Source of the DNA: Bradyrhizobium tropiciagri
GTDB lineage: Bacteria; Pseudomonadota; Alphaproteobacteria; Rhizobiales; Xanthobacteraceae
Assembly (NCBI RefSeq): GCF_018130505.1
Contig: NZ_JAFCKH010000012.1
Span: 147,501-211,500 of the forward strand
Length of the DNA stretch: 64,000 bases
Reading direction: 5' to 3'
Shown: piece after piece, positions 25,327 to 33,716 of the stretch
How the letters are laid out: each line of letters begins with the position of its first letter
Position numbering within the stretch: the stretch's first letter is position 1
Position numbers and translations under genes: made by a program
Notes under the pieces: generated by a model
What the model was told of the DNA's origin: nothing
Databases searched by the model: none
What the model saw: the letters and a program-made list of their open reading frames with translations, nothing else

Positions 25327-28300
25327 ATGAGAGCCGCTGCAGTCATGAATGATGTCGGCCAACCCAAGAGTGGAGACGAAGAGCGTCAGTCGAAGGCGCC
25401 GCTGATCGTAGGAGTTGGCGCGTCCGCCGCCGCCCTCGACAGCATCGAGCGGTTCTTCTCCCGGCTGAGGCTCAATCCGGACCAGGCCGTGGTGCTCGTG
25501 CTGCAGTACCGCGATGCGATCGAGGATACCCGGCTGCGCGCAGCGCTGCAGCGCTCGGAAGGCGCCAAACTGTCCGAGATCAGCGACGGCCAGACCGTGG
25601 AAGGCGGCGCGATCCATCTTTGCCCGTCCGACATGATCACCACGATTCATGGCGACCGTTTCGCCGTCCGGCGTGCCGAGCAGGCGCGCGGCGAGCGCGC
25701 GACCATCGACAGCTTCCTGGTTTCGTTGGCCGAAGAGCGCGCCGAGCAATCGATCGGCGTGGTGCTGGCGGGTACCGGCGGCGACGGCACGCTCGGCGTC
25801 GCCACGCTGAAGGATCATGGCGGCCTGGCGATCGCCGAGCGGACCGAAACCGAGCCGCCCAATCCTCACAATGAGGGCAGCTCGGCCGCGGCGATCGCGG
25901 ACTTCGTGCTACCGCCCGAGGAGATTCCGGAGCATATCGACGTCTACGCCCGCCACCTGCGCCGGCTCGATGAGAAGCAGGGCTTCGACGAGGTGCTGGC
26001 GGCGGCCGCCAACTCGCTGGCCCGCATCGCGGATATCCTTCGCAACAAGACCGGCAACGATTTTCACGGCTACAAGCAGAATACGTTCCTGCGCCGTGTC
26101 CAGCGCCGCATGCAGGTGGTGCAGATCGACGATATCTCAGGCTATGTCGATTTCCTGAGGAACGACAAGGACGAGGCGCAACATCTCTTCAACGACCTCC
26201 TGATCGGCGTCACCGAGTTCTTCCGCGACAAGAAGGAATTCGATGTCCTGGAAACCCAGGTCATTCCGAAAATCTTCGAGGGAAAAGGCGTGGGTCAGCA
26301 GGTCCGCGTCTGGGTGCTCGGCTGCGCCACCGGCGAGGAGGCCTATTCGATCGGCATCCTGCTGCGCGAGCATATGGCCAGCCTCGACTCGGTGCCGCAG
26401 GTGCAGATCTTTGCGACCGACATCGACGGGCGCGCGCTAGCCACCGCGCGGGTCGGGCGTTACCGCACCAGCATCGAAAGCGACATGACGCCGGAGCGGC
26501 TGGCGCGCTGGTTCGTCCGCGAGGGCGACACCTATTGCGTGGTCAAGGAGCTGCGCGAGATGTGCATCTTCTCGCAGCACAACGTTATCAAGGACGCACC
26601 GTTCTCCAAGCTCGACCTGGTCTCGTGCCGCAACCTGCTGATCTATCTCAATGCCGAGCTGCAGAACCGGGTCATTCCGCTGTTTCACTTCGCGCTGTTG
26701 CCGGACCGCTTCCTGTTTCTCGGCAATTCCGAGAACGTCACGCGGCATCCGAAGCTGTTCGCGCCGGTCGACCGCCGCGCGCGCATCTTCAAGAAGCTCG
26801 AGACCGGAACACGGCTGCCCCCGGAATTCCCGATCACGACGTCGGCAGGGCGGGCCACGGTCGACATTCCGCCGGTGCGCCCCATCGGCCCCGATGTCGG
26901 CCTCGAGCGCCGTGCGCAGCGCATCGCCGAACGCTACGCGCCGGCCTATGTGATCACCGACGACAGTTTCCACATCCTGCATTTCTCCGGGCGCACCGGC
27001 CGCTATATCGAGCCGACCGCGGGCACGGCGACGCTCGACCTGCTGCAACTCGTGCATCGCGACCTTCGGCTGGAGCTGCGGACGGCGCTGAGCCGCGCCG
27101 CTGAGACCAATGAAGCCGCACATGCCGAGCAGGTGCAACTCGGCGTCAACGGCCATCGCGTGCTGGTCGACATCACCGCAGAGCCGATCCCGGACGGCGC
27201 CGCTGGTCATCGCAATTTCGTCGTGCTGTTCAAGGACGGCCCGATCCGCCCGGTCGATAACGCGGAGAACAATCCCAACATCCTGGTCAGGACCGAGCAT
27301 GTCGAGCGGCTGGAAAGCGAGCTGCGCGCTACCCGCGAGCGGCTGCAGGCCACCATCGAGGAGCTCGAGAGCACCAATGAGGAGCTGAAGTCCTCCAACG
27401 AGGAGTATCAGTCGCTCAATGAGGAGCTGCAATCCGCCAACGAGGAACTGGAGACCTCGCGCGAGGAATTGCAGTCGGTCAACGAGGAACTGACCACCGT
27501 CAACGGCGAGCTGGCGCACCGCGTGCAGGAGCTGACCCGTGCCACCAGCGACCTGAAGAACTTCCTCGAGAGCACCCAGATCGCGACTGTGTTCCTGGAC
27601 AACGATCTGAAGGTGATGAACTTCACGCCGGCGATCACGCAATTGCTGCACTTGGTCGAGACCGATGTCGGCCGCCCGATCGGGCATATCAAGGCGCGGA
27701 TTCCGATCGAGGAGCTCTATGACGATGTTCGGCGCGTGCTGCGGACGCTGGCGAGCGCCGAGCGCGAGCTGACGGCGCCCGACAGCGGCACGCGCTACAT
27801 CGTGCGCATCCTGCCTTACCGCAGCATCGACAATTTCATCGCCGGCGTCGTGATCACCTTCATCGACGTTACCGCCATCACCCGGGCCGAGGAGCGGCAG
27901 CGGCTGCTGCTCGCCGAGTTGCAGCACCGCGTCCGCAACACGCTCGGCGTGGTCCGCTCGATCGCGCGGCGCTCGGCCGAGACGAGCGCGAGCGTCGAGG
28001 AATATTCCTCGCACCTCGATGGCCGCCTCAACGCCTTTGCCAGGACCCAGTCGCTGGTGACGCGCGACCCGGAAGGCGGCGTCGACCTCGAATACCTCGT
28101 GGTCGAGGAACTGCTGGCCTACAACGCCCGAGAGGGCGAGCAACTGCGGGTGTCCGGCCCGAAGATCCGTCTGCAGCCCAAGGCCGCGGAGACGTTCGCG
28201 CTGGCGATCCACGAGCTTGCCACCAACGCGCTGAAATACGGCGCGCTGAGCAACACGGCGGGCCGTATCGAAGTCTCATGGCACATCGATGATGCCGCCG

Positions 28301-28515
28301 ATCGACGGCAGCTCGTGTTCGACTGGCGCGAGCGCAGCGGACCTGCGGTGACGCCGCCGCGCCGCCGGGGATTCGGGTCGGAGCTCCTCGAACGGACGCT
28401 GGCATTCGAATTCAAGGGCAAGAGCACGCTTGCCTTCGAGCCGTCAGGACTCCACTGCACGATCGCGATCCCGATGAGCCCGCAGGCCATCCATACGCCG
28501 AGCATGGGGAGCTAG
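25327..28515 (+). CDS. CheB-like/CheR/PAS/HWE histidine kinase fusion protein
   Basis: A 1062-residue cytoplasmic signalling protein. Order: CheB-like domain (about 25-210), CheR methyltransferase (about 220-480; VLGCATGEEAYSIG binds S-adenosylmethionine), PAS-like region (about 520-640), long coiled coil (about 657-745; repeats such as EELKSSNEEYQSLNEELQ), second PAS (about 750-850), HWE/HisKA_2 kinase (LLAELQHRVRNTLGVV with phospho-acceptor His867; HELATNALKYGALS as N box). In the CheB part serine 33 (GASAAAL) and aspartate 153 (GTGGDGTLG) remain but the catalytic histidine is Tyr61 (VLQYRD), so esterase activity is doubtful. It directly precedes a Crp/Fnr gene. Confidence 0.93.
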   Translation: MRAAAVMNDVGQPKSGDEERQSKAPLIVGVGASAAALDSIERFFSRLRLNPDQAVVLVLQYRDAIEDTRLRAALQRSEGAKLSEISDGQTVEGGAIHLCPSDMITTIHGDRFAVRRAEQARGERATIDSFLVSLAEERAEQSIGVVLAGTGGDGTLGVATLKDHGGLAIAERTETEPPNPHNEGSSAAAIADFVLPPEEIPEHIDVYARHLRRLDEKQGFDEVLAAAANSLARIADILRNKTGNDFHGYKQNTFLRRVQRRMQVVQIDDISGYVDFLRNDKDEAQHLFNDLLIGVTEFFRDKKEFDVLETQVIPKIFEGKGVGQQVRVWVLGCATGEEAYSIGILLREHMASLDSVPQVQIFATDIDGRALATARVGRYRTSIESDMTPERLARWFVREGDTYCVVKELREMCIFSQHNVIKDAPFSKLDLVSCRNLLIYLNAELQNRVIPLFHFALLPDRFLFLGNSENVTRHPKLFAPVDRRARIFKKLETGTRLPPEFPITTSAGRATVDIPPVRPIGPDVGLERRAQRIAERYAPAYVITDDSFHILHFSGRTGRYIEPTAGTATLDLLQLVHRDLRLELRTALSRAAETNEAAHAEQVQLGVNGHRVLVDITAEPIPDGAAGHRNFVVLFKDGPIRPVDNAENNPNILVRTEHVERLESELRATRERLQATIEELESTNEELKSSNEEYQSLNEELQSANEELETSREELQSVNEELTTVNGELAHRVQELTRATSDLKNFLESTQIATVFLDNDLKVMNFTPAITQLLHLVETDVGRPIGHIKARIPIEELYDDVRRVLRTLASAERELTAPDSGTRYIVRILPYRSIDNFIAGVVITFIDVTAITRAEERQRLLLAELQHRVRNTLGVVRSIARRSAETSASVEEYSSHLDGRLNAFARTQSLVTRDPEGGVDLEYLVVEELLAYNAREGEQLRVSGPKIRLQPKAAETFALAIHELATNALKYGALSNTAGRIEVSWHIDDAADRRQLVFDWRERSGPAVTPPRRRGFGSELLERTLAFEFKGKSTLAFEPSGLHCTIAIPMSPQAIHTPSMGS

Positions 28516-29262
28516 ATGCATCCCCCGATGCTCGAGGGTAATCTGGCGCAGCCGGTGATCCGGCGGCTCAACGCCTTGCGCCAGTTGTCCGACCGGGGGA
28601 TCGCGCTGCTGCAACAGGCAATCCAGGACGGGCTGCAGCGGGCGCGTGCGGGCGAAGACATCGTCAGCGAGGGCGACCCGGTCGACGGCGTCAGGATCAT
28701 CCTGTCGGGCTGGCTCTGCCGCTACAAGACGCTGGAGGACGGCCGCCGCCAGATCGTCAACTTCGTCCTGCCGGGCGATAGCTGCGATGCCTGCGTCTAT
28801 CTGCTCTCGGTGATGGATCACTCGATCGGCGCGCTCACCCCGGTTACCTATGCCGAGATCGAGCGGGCCGCCTTCGAGAAGCTATTGGCCGGCGACCGTT
28901 CGCTGGCGGAGGCGCTGTGGTGTGAAACCATGGTGAACAGCGCGATCCAGCGCGAATGGACCGTCAATATCGGCCGTCGCATAGCGCTGGAGCGGATCGC
29001 GCATCTGTTGTGCGAACTCCACGAGCGGCTGCTTCCGGTCGGCATGATCGAGGATGGCTCCTGCCTGTTTCCGATCACGCAGATGGATCTGGCCGATGCC
29101 ACCGGCCTGTCCGTGGTGCACGTCAACCGTACCCTGCAGGAGTTGCGCGGCGCCGGCCTGATCGTGCTGCGCGACCGCACGCTGACGATCACCGACCTGA
29201 AAGTCCTGCAGGGCACGGCGTTGTTTTCGGCCGACTATCTGCATACCAAGCGGCGGGGCTAG
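28516..29262 (+). CDS. Crp/Fnr family transcriptional regulator
   Basis: A 248-residue regulator with an N-terminal effector beta roll (GEDIVSEGDPVDGVRIILSG; FVLPGDSCDACVY) and a C-terminal winged helix with TQMDLADATGLSVVHVNRTL. Its ATG follows the kinase stop codon with no spacer, so the two are surely co-transcribed and probably translationally coupled. It shares domain order with the regulator at 21742. The cysteine pair DSCDAC in the beta roll might sense redox state, but this is only a possibility. Confidence 0.9.
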   Translation: MHPPMLEGNLAQPVIRRLNALRQLSDRGIALLQQAIQDGLQRARAGEDIVSEGDPVDGVRIILSGWLCRYKTLEDGRRQIVNFVLPGDSCDACVYLLSVMDHSIGALTPVTYAEIERAAFEKLLAGDRSLAEALWCETMVNSAIQREWTVNIGRRIALERIAHLLCELHERLLPVGMIEDGSCLFPITQMDLADATGLSVVHVNRTLQELRGAGLIVLRDRTLTITDLKVLQGTALFSADYLHTKRRG

Positions 29263-29388
29263 GCGCAGCGTCTTGCAGCGTTTGTCGCGTGACGGCGCGA
29301 ATTCCACGCGTCGACTTAACATACTTGAAATCGCGTCGCGTCGCCGCGCGTTACGATGCAGCTCAATTCGTGAGGGCTGGAGGCGGCA

Positions 29389-29589
29389 ATGCTCGACAGT
29401 GAAACCGCGGCGGTGGTTCGTGCCGTGCTTGACGAGGTTTGCGGGGATGTACCGCAAACCGACACGACGCGGCGGACGAGCGTGGCGTCGGGACTGTTGC
29501 AGGCTATTCGCGAGGGGCGTTCGTCGATCGAAGAGCTCAGACTTGCCGGCCGCGCCGCGCTCCGGACTGTGCCGACCATGTGGCGCTGA
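29389..29589 (+). CDS. Small hypothetical protein
   Basis: A 66-residue hydrophilic protein beginning MLDSETAAVVRAVLDEVCGD, with GGAGGCGGCA just before the ATG. It contains RRTSVASGLLQAIREGRSSI and ends LRTVPTMWR. No domain recognised. It closes the signalling island. Confidence 0.6.
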   Translation: MLDSETAAVVRAVLDEVCGDVPQTDTTRRTSVASGLLQAIREGRSSIEELRLAGRAALRTVPTMWR

Positions 29590-29973
29590 AGCCCCGCACG
29601 GTTTGCGCTGCACCTTTGCAAAGGTTAGTGCCGGAACTTGCTGAGCGGCGCAGGCTGTCGTAGCTGGCGTCCCGCCGGGTGCCGGCTCAACCAGGAGAAG
29701 CCGCCAGGACCCCGGCTCGAAGCCCCACAGCCGGGGTCCTTCTGCGCGCGGCCGGTACAAGCACCAAATCCGCAACCACGATCGGGGAAGACTGACGGTG
29801 CTCGACGCACATCGCGATGATCAGGTCGTGAGCAGAAGAGTGGGCCTCGCCTCGGCAGGGCCTCTTTATCGGCCGTAACCTTCACCGGCCGTCACGGATC
29901 GCGCCGGCTCATGCGCTAGGAACTTTGGCTCCTCCGCCAGATTGTCAGGACGACGTGGACGGAGGAGGCTTGC
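29590..29973. other. Gene-free stretch with one strong hairpin
   Basis: No convincing gene is seen. At 29707-29739 an 11-bp stem GGACCCCGGCT / AGCCGGGGTCC encloses an 11-base loop; no T-run follows. A GGAAC (29920-29924) lies upstream of the next small gene but has no proper -10 partner. The remaining sequence shows nothing I can name. Confidence 0.4.
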
Positions 29974-30048
29974 ATGAACCAGGTGATTTATCTCGTAGGG
30001 CTGATCGTGGTCATTTTGGCGATATTGTCATTCTTCGGTCTGCGGTAG
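29974..30048 (+). CDS. 24-residue single-span membrane peptide
   Basis: A very short gene beginning MNQVIYLVGL, followed by a run of hydrophobic residues (IVVILAILSFF) and ending GLR. GGAGGAGGC lies seven bases before the ATG, an excellent ribosome-binding site. The whole peptide is one transmembrane helix. The next gene begins seven bases after its stop. Short peptides of this look occur widely in Rhizobiales and are usually missed by gene finders because of length. Its position at the head of a membrane-protein run suggests an envelope stress role; function unknown. Confidence 0.75.
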   Translation: MNQVIYLVGLIVVILAILSFFGLR

Positions 30049-30055
30049 GCCCGTC

Positions 30056-30904
30056 ATGGATAGCGAGCATGGGCTTGCCGTGTCCGCCGCCAACCGGACC
30101 GGCCTTCGGCTGCAATGGAGCCCCATATTCGCCGGCGCGCTGGCCGCGACGGCGTTGTCGGTGATCCTGATCGGCTTCGCAGCGGCCGTCGGTCTGGGCG
30201 TGAGTTCGACCTCGCCGTCATGGCGTGACGCGTCGGCGTCGCTGGCGCTGCTGTCCGGGTTGTATTTGATCCTGCAGGCGCTGGTGAGTTTCGGCGTCGG
30301 CGGCTACATCGCCGGCCGCGTGCAACGCGTGGTCGACGCGATGCCGGCCGATGCGATTGAAAGCCGTGACGGGCTTCATGGACTGATGGCGTGGGCACTC
30401 GCGGTCATCATGGGCGCGGCACTTATCGCGCTGATCGGCCTGTCGACCACGCGTCCGGTGATTCAAACCCGGCCGTCCGCGACGGCGGCCGAGCCGCTGC
30501 TCAGCGCCGAGCTCGACCGGCTGTACCGCTCGGTGCGACGGCCGGCCAATATCGATATCGGCTATGATCGCGCGGAGGCGGGCCGCATCCTGCTGACCAG
30601 CACCGGCAGCAGCGGCGTCAGCAACGACGATCACAGCTATCTGATCCAGCAGGTCGCAGCCGCGACCGGTCTCGCCGCTCCCGATGCGGAGAAGCGCGTC
30701 GACAGCGTCCTGGGCGATGCACGAACCGCGATCCAGCGCTCGCGGCGCAGCGCGGTGATCCTGGCGTTCTCGATCGCAGCGGCGTTGCTGTTCGGCGCGG
30801 TCGCGGCCTGGGCCGCCGCCTGCGCGGGCGGCCGGCATCGCGACGGTGCTGCGCTGCCGGAATGGATGGGCGGCAGGCCGACGACCGCCGTGCCTGTGGT
30901 GTGA
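30056..30904 (+). CDS. Four-span membrane protein of unknown function
   Basis: A 282-residue inner-membrane protein. Hydrophobic segments lie at about 25-50 (WSPIFAGALAATALSVIL), 65-85, 105-125 and 235-255, with a periplasmic or cytoplasmic loop of about 100 residues between the third and fourth. The first part (GALAATALSVILIGFAAAVG, FGVGGYIAGRV) resembles the membrane proteins often found next to stress genes in Bradyrhizobium. It follows the 24-residue peptide by seven bases, without its own good ribosome-binding site, so it is likely coupled to it. No catalytic motif is visible. Confidence 0.8.
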   Translation: MDSEHGLAVSAANRTGLRLQWSPIFAGALAATALSVILIGFAAAVGLGVSSTSPSWRDASASLALLSGLYLILQALVSFGVGGYIAGRVQRVVDAMPADAIESRDGLHGLMAWALAVIMGAALIALIGLSTTRPVIQTRPSATAAEPLLSAELDRLYRSVRRPANIDIGYDRAEAGRILLTSTGSSGVSNDDHSYLIQQVAAATGLAAPDAEKRVDSVLGDARTAIQRSRRSAVILAFSIAAALLFGAVAAWAAACAGGRHRDGAALPEWMGGRPTTAVPVV

Positions 30905-30937
30905 TGCAATTGGTGATGTCCTTCAAAGGAGACGGCA

Positions 30938-31159
30938 ATGGCAATGATTGTGGTGATGGACCATTCCGGTGACACGCGGCAGCCGTTCGATCCGAACGAC
31001 AGCGAACAGCTGGCCTGGGCGAATGCCCGGTTCGCCGAGCTGACGTCGGACGGCTACACCGCCGCGGTGCGGCGGTCCTCCGGCGAGGCCGAACGCGTCC
31101 GCGCGCTGGACCCGACCGCCGAGGAGACCCTGTTCTATCCGAGGCTGGTCGGCGGCTGA
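30938..31159 (+). CDS. Small hypothetical protein
   Basis: A 73-residue acidic cytoplasmic protein, MAMIVVMDHSGDTRQPFDPN at the start and a C-terminal AEETLFYPRLVGG. AAAGGAGACGGCA precedes the ATG. The middle (AWANARFAELTSDGYTAAVR) suggests a small alpha/beta fold. No domain recognised. It lies in the run that ends in csbD. Confidence 0.72.
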   Translation: MAMIVVMDHSGDTRQPFDPNDSEQLAWANARFAELTSDGYTAAVRRSSGEAERVRALDPTAEETLFYPRLVGG

Positions 31160-31163
31160 CGCC

Positions 31164-31607
31164 ATGATGGCTCGTCTGCGCGAGGTGTCGCTGCGGTCTG
31201 CGCTCCACGCCGCCTTCGGTACCTTGCGCGCCACCCTGGCTGCGATCCGGGAGCGCTGGCGGGCCTATGAGAAGATCGAGTTGCGCGCGCTCGCGCTGAT
31301 GACCGCCTGGCTATCGCCGGAGCAGCGCGCGCAATTCGCGAAGTACAATCGCTTCGACGTCATCGGTTCGGAGTCCGGCAAGCGATACCGGATCTGCTAC
31401 GGCACCTCGACCAATGTCTATGAGATGGACGGCAACGACCGCGTCGTGGTCGGCTGGTGCTTCCGGCCCGCAGGCTCGCTGGTCGCGGGCGACGTGATGC
31501 TCGCGCAGAAGATCGCATTGGAAACCGACGAGCGTGCGACACTGATCGTGGCGCGGCCATTCCCCAGCACGCTGCCGCCGCGTGCGCATCTCCCTCCAGT
31601 CAGCTAG
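31164..31607 (+). CDS. Hypothetical protein
   Basis: A 147-residue protein starting five bases after the previous stop. The N-terminal third is basic and helical; the C-terminal part (SPEQRAQFAKYNRFDVIGSE, GKRYRICYGTSTNVYEMD) is a conserved-looking block that I have seen as a stand-alone hypothetical in related genomes. No signal peptide or membrane span. Function unknown. Confidence 0.75.
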   Translation: MMARLREVSLRSALHAAFGTLRATLAAIRERWRAYEKIELRALALMTAWLSPEQRAQFAKYNRFDVIGSESGKRYRICYGTSTNVYEMDGNDRVVVGWCFRPAGSLVAGDVMLAQKIALETDERATLIVARPFPSTLPPRAHLPPVS

Positions 31608-31667
31608 CCGCGCGGCCGGGCGCAGGAACGTCGATCAACCTGCCGGGTTGTCGGATGCCGTTTCACG

Positions 31668-32177
31668 ATGGACCTCGCCATGCGCGCCACCAGCCAGCCG
31701 TCATCGCTCAGCCTGATCGTCAGTTCTTATCTGGCCGATTGGCGACGATGGATCGGGAAGATGGTGAGCGGCTACGCACTCGCCGGCGGCTTCATGCTGA
31801 TCGGCGCGGTCTCGATTCTGGTCGCAATCGGCGTCGGAGTCGCCGCGGGCTTCCACGCCATCGAGCTGCATTACGGAATCTGGACCGCCTATGCCGCGAT
31901 CGGCGGCGCCTTTGCGTTGCTCGGACTACTTGGGCTCGTGATAGGCCGCGTGCTGCTCGCGCGTCCGGCGCCGCACGTACCGCGCGGAAGCCGACAGGCC
32001 GCCATGCTCAAGCGCGCGGTCGCGGTGCCGGTCGCCGCACGCCTGATCGCGACCTCGAGGTCGGGAGCAGATACTACGACAAAGGCTCTGGCTGCGGGGG
32101 CGGTCATCCTGCTGGCCGGCTGGTTTGCCGCATCGCGCTTCAGGCGTCGGCCCGACGCCATCCGGGACCAGCAATGA
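31668..32177 (+). CDS. Phage holin/Holin-X family-like membrane protein
   Basis: A 169-residue protein with two adjacent hydrophobic hairpin spans (about 35-62 and 70-95; GGFMLIGAVSILVAIGVGVA, AIGGAFALLGLLGLVIG) and a third near the C-terminus (ALAAGAVILLAGWFAAS). This is the layout of the Holin-X/phage holin family proteins that accompany YihY and CsbD genes in stress clusters. It is not expected to be phage-derived. It overlaps the next gene by ATGA, so translation is coupled. Confidence 0.75.
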   Translation: MDLAMRATSQPSSLSLIVSSYLADWRRWIGKMVSGYALAGGFMLIGAVSILVAIGVGVAAGFHAIELHYGIWTAYAAIGGAFALLGLLGLVIGRVLLARPAPHVPRGSRQAAMLKRAVAVPVAARLIATSRSGADTTTKALAAGAVILLAGWFAASRFRRRPDAIRDQQ

Positions 32178-33259
32178 CGCCACGCTCCCCTTGGCCCAAC
32201 GACCTGATGCTCGCCGGTGCGACGGCGCTGGCTACGCTCGCGCTCTATCGACATGTCGCGCGAGCGGAGACGCCGCCCGCTCGGCAGCGCGGCGCCGCGA
32301 CCACGGCGATCGAAACGCAGGATCGCGGGCGGCTGGCCGACACGCCGCTGCAGATCCCGCGCCCCGGCTGGAAGGATATCCTGCTGCGCACCTATCAGCA
32401 GATCGACGAGGACCGGCTGCTGGCGACCGCCGCCGGCGTCGTGTTCTACGGCCTGCTGGCGATCTTTCCGGCGATCACCGCACTGGTTTCGAGCTACGGC
32501 CTGTTCGCCGATCCGTCCACGATCTCATCCAATCTGCAGAGCCTCGCACTGATGCTGCCGGAAGGTTCGTACACGATCGTGCAGGACCAGATCGGTCGGG
32601 TGCTCGCGAAGGGCAACTCGGCGCTCGGGCTGACCTTTGCGGTCGGCCTCTTGATCGCGATCTGGAGCGCCAATGCCGGCATGAAGGCGATCTTCGACGC
32701 GCTCAACGTCGTCTATGACGAGAAGGAGAAGCGCGGCTTCTTCAAGCTCAACCTGATATCCCTCGCATTCACCGTCGCAGCCTTGATCTCGATCATGCTG
32801 ATGGTCGCGGCGGTGATCGTGGTCCCGCTGCTGCTGCAGCAGGTCGGACTGGGCACGAAAGCCGAGCTCATCGTCCGGTTCGGACGGTGGCCTATCCTGG
32901 CGCTGCTGCTCCTCACCGCGCTCGCGGTGCTTTACCGCTATGGTCCCAGCCGGACCAAGCCGCGCTGGCAGTGGCTGAGCGTCGGCGCCGTCGCGGCCGC
33001 CGCGCTGTGGCTGATCGGTTCGGCGCTGCTCTCGTGGTATCTCGCGAATTTCGGCGATTACAACGCAACCTATGGCTCGCTCGGCGCGGCCATCGGCCTG
33101 ATGACCTGGATGTGGATGTCCGCGATCATCGTGCTGTGCGGAGCCGAATTGAACTCGGAGATCGAGCACCAGACGGCGATCGACTCGACCGAAGGGCGCC
33201 GCGAGCCGCTTGGCGCGCGCGGCGCAACCATGGCCGACACGGTCGGCGAGGCGACATAG
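32174..33259 (+). CDS. YihY/virulence factor BrkB family membrane protein
   Basis: A 361-residue inner-membrane protein. After a variable N-terminus of about 70 residues, six hydrophobic spans follow with the family landmarks DRLLATAAGVVFYGLLAIFP, ALGLTFAVGLLIAIWSANAG, VYDEKEKRGFFKLNL and YGSLGAAIGLMTWMWMSAII, ending in GAELNSEIEH. It was once called ribonuclease BN by error; the true role may be in lipid or envelope transport. The ATG overlaps the TGA of the upstream gene. Confidence 0.92.
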   Translation: MTPRSPWPNDLMLAGATALATLALYRHVARAETPPARQRGAATTAIETQDRGRLADTPLQIPRPGWKDILLRTYQQIDEDRLLATAAGVVFYGLLAIFPAITALVSSYGLFADPSTISSNLQSLALMLPEGSYTIVQDQIGRVLAKGNSALGLTFAVGLLIAIWSANAGMKAIFDALNVVYDEKEKRGFFKLNLISLAFTVAALISIMLMVAAVIVVPLLLQQVGLGTKAELIVRFGRWPILALLLLTALAVLYRYGPSRTKPRWQWLSVGAVAAAALWLIGSALLSWYLANFGDYNATYGSLGAAIGLMTWMWMSAIIVLCGAELNSEIEHQTAIDSTEGRREPLGARGATMADTVGEAT

Positions 33260-33318
33260 CAGATGGCGCGCGCGTGCAGGTCTTGGTCCGCTTGCGAAGT
33301 CTTGCCGCATGGTAGCGA

Positions 33319-33343
33319 GGAACGATGCCTCGGCCGGCTCGTT
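33319..33343 (+). promoter_or_regulatory. EcfG general stress promoter of csbD
   Basis: GGAAC (33319-33323), 16 bases, CGTT (33340-33343): an exact match to the alphaproteobacterial EcfG consensus. It ends 31 bases before the csbD ATG. Confidence 0.85.
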
Positions 33344-33374
33344 GATCGATCACATTGTACAAGGGAGAATTGCA

Positions 33375-33578
33375 ATGGATTGGAATCGTGTCGAAGGCAA
33401 CTGGAAACAGGTCAAGGGCAAGGTCAAGGAGCAGTGGGGCAAGCTCACCGATGACGACCTCGATGTGATCGCCGGCAAGCAGGACCAGCTCGAAGGCCGC
33501 CTGCAGCAGCGCTACGGCTACGCGAAGGACCAGGCTACGAAGGAAGTGAACGACTGGTACGGCCGCCAGAAATGGTGA
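33375..33578 (+). CDS. csbD: CsbD family stress protein
   Basis: A 67-residue hydrophilic protein matching the CsbD family: MDWNRVEGNWKQVKGKVKEQ, then LTDDDLDVIAGKQDQLEGRL and a C-terminal YGYAKDQATKEVNDWYGRQK. CsbD proteins are abundant general stress proteins of unknown mechanism, under sigma-B in Bacillus and EcfG in alphaproteobacteria. AAGGGAGAATTGCA precedes the ATG. An exact EcfG promoter and an intrinsic terminator flank the gene, so it has its own transcript. Confidence 0.95.
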   Translation: MDWNRVEGNWKQVKGKVKEQWGKLTDDDLDVIAGKQDQLEGRLQQRYGYAKDQATKEVNDWYGRQKW

Positions 33579-33608
33579 GCCTAATCGCAGCTGCCTGATC
33601 GCAGCACG

Positions 33609-33632
33609 GGCCCCGCTTCGGCGGGGCCTTTT
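33609..33632 (+). terminator. Intrinsic terminator after csbD
   Basis: GGCCCCGC-TTCG-GCGGGGCC (8-bp stem with a stable TTCG loop) followed by TTTT. Confidence 0.9.
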
Positions 33633-33716
33633 GCTTGTTCTGACAAGGATAGCTGCCGCGTCGGCGGTGCGCTCCCTCGCCCCGTCCTTACGGAGAGAGG
33701 CAAAGAGAATAGCGGT

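Noticed and set aside
29920-29973. EcfG promoter for the 24-residue peptide gene
   Set aside because: GGAAC is present at 29920 but the bases 16-17 downstream read GATT/ATTG, not CGTT.
31668-32177. Holin-like protein as a prophage sign
   Set aside because: No phage structural, integrase or lysis genes nearby; such proteins occur with YihY and CsbD in stress clusters.
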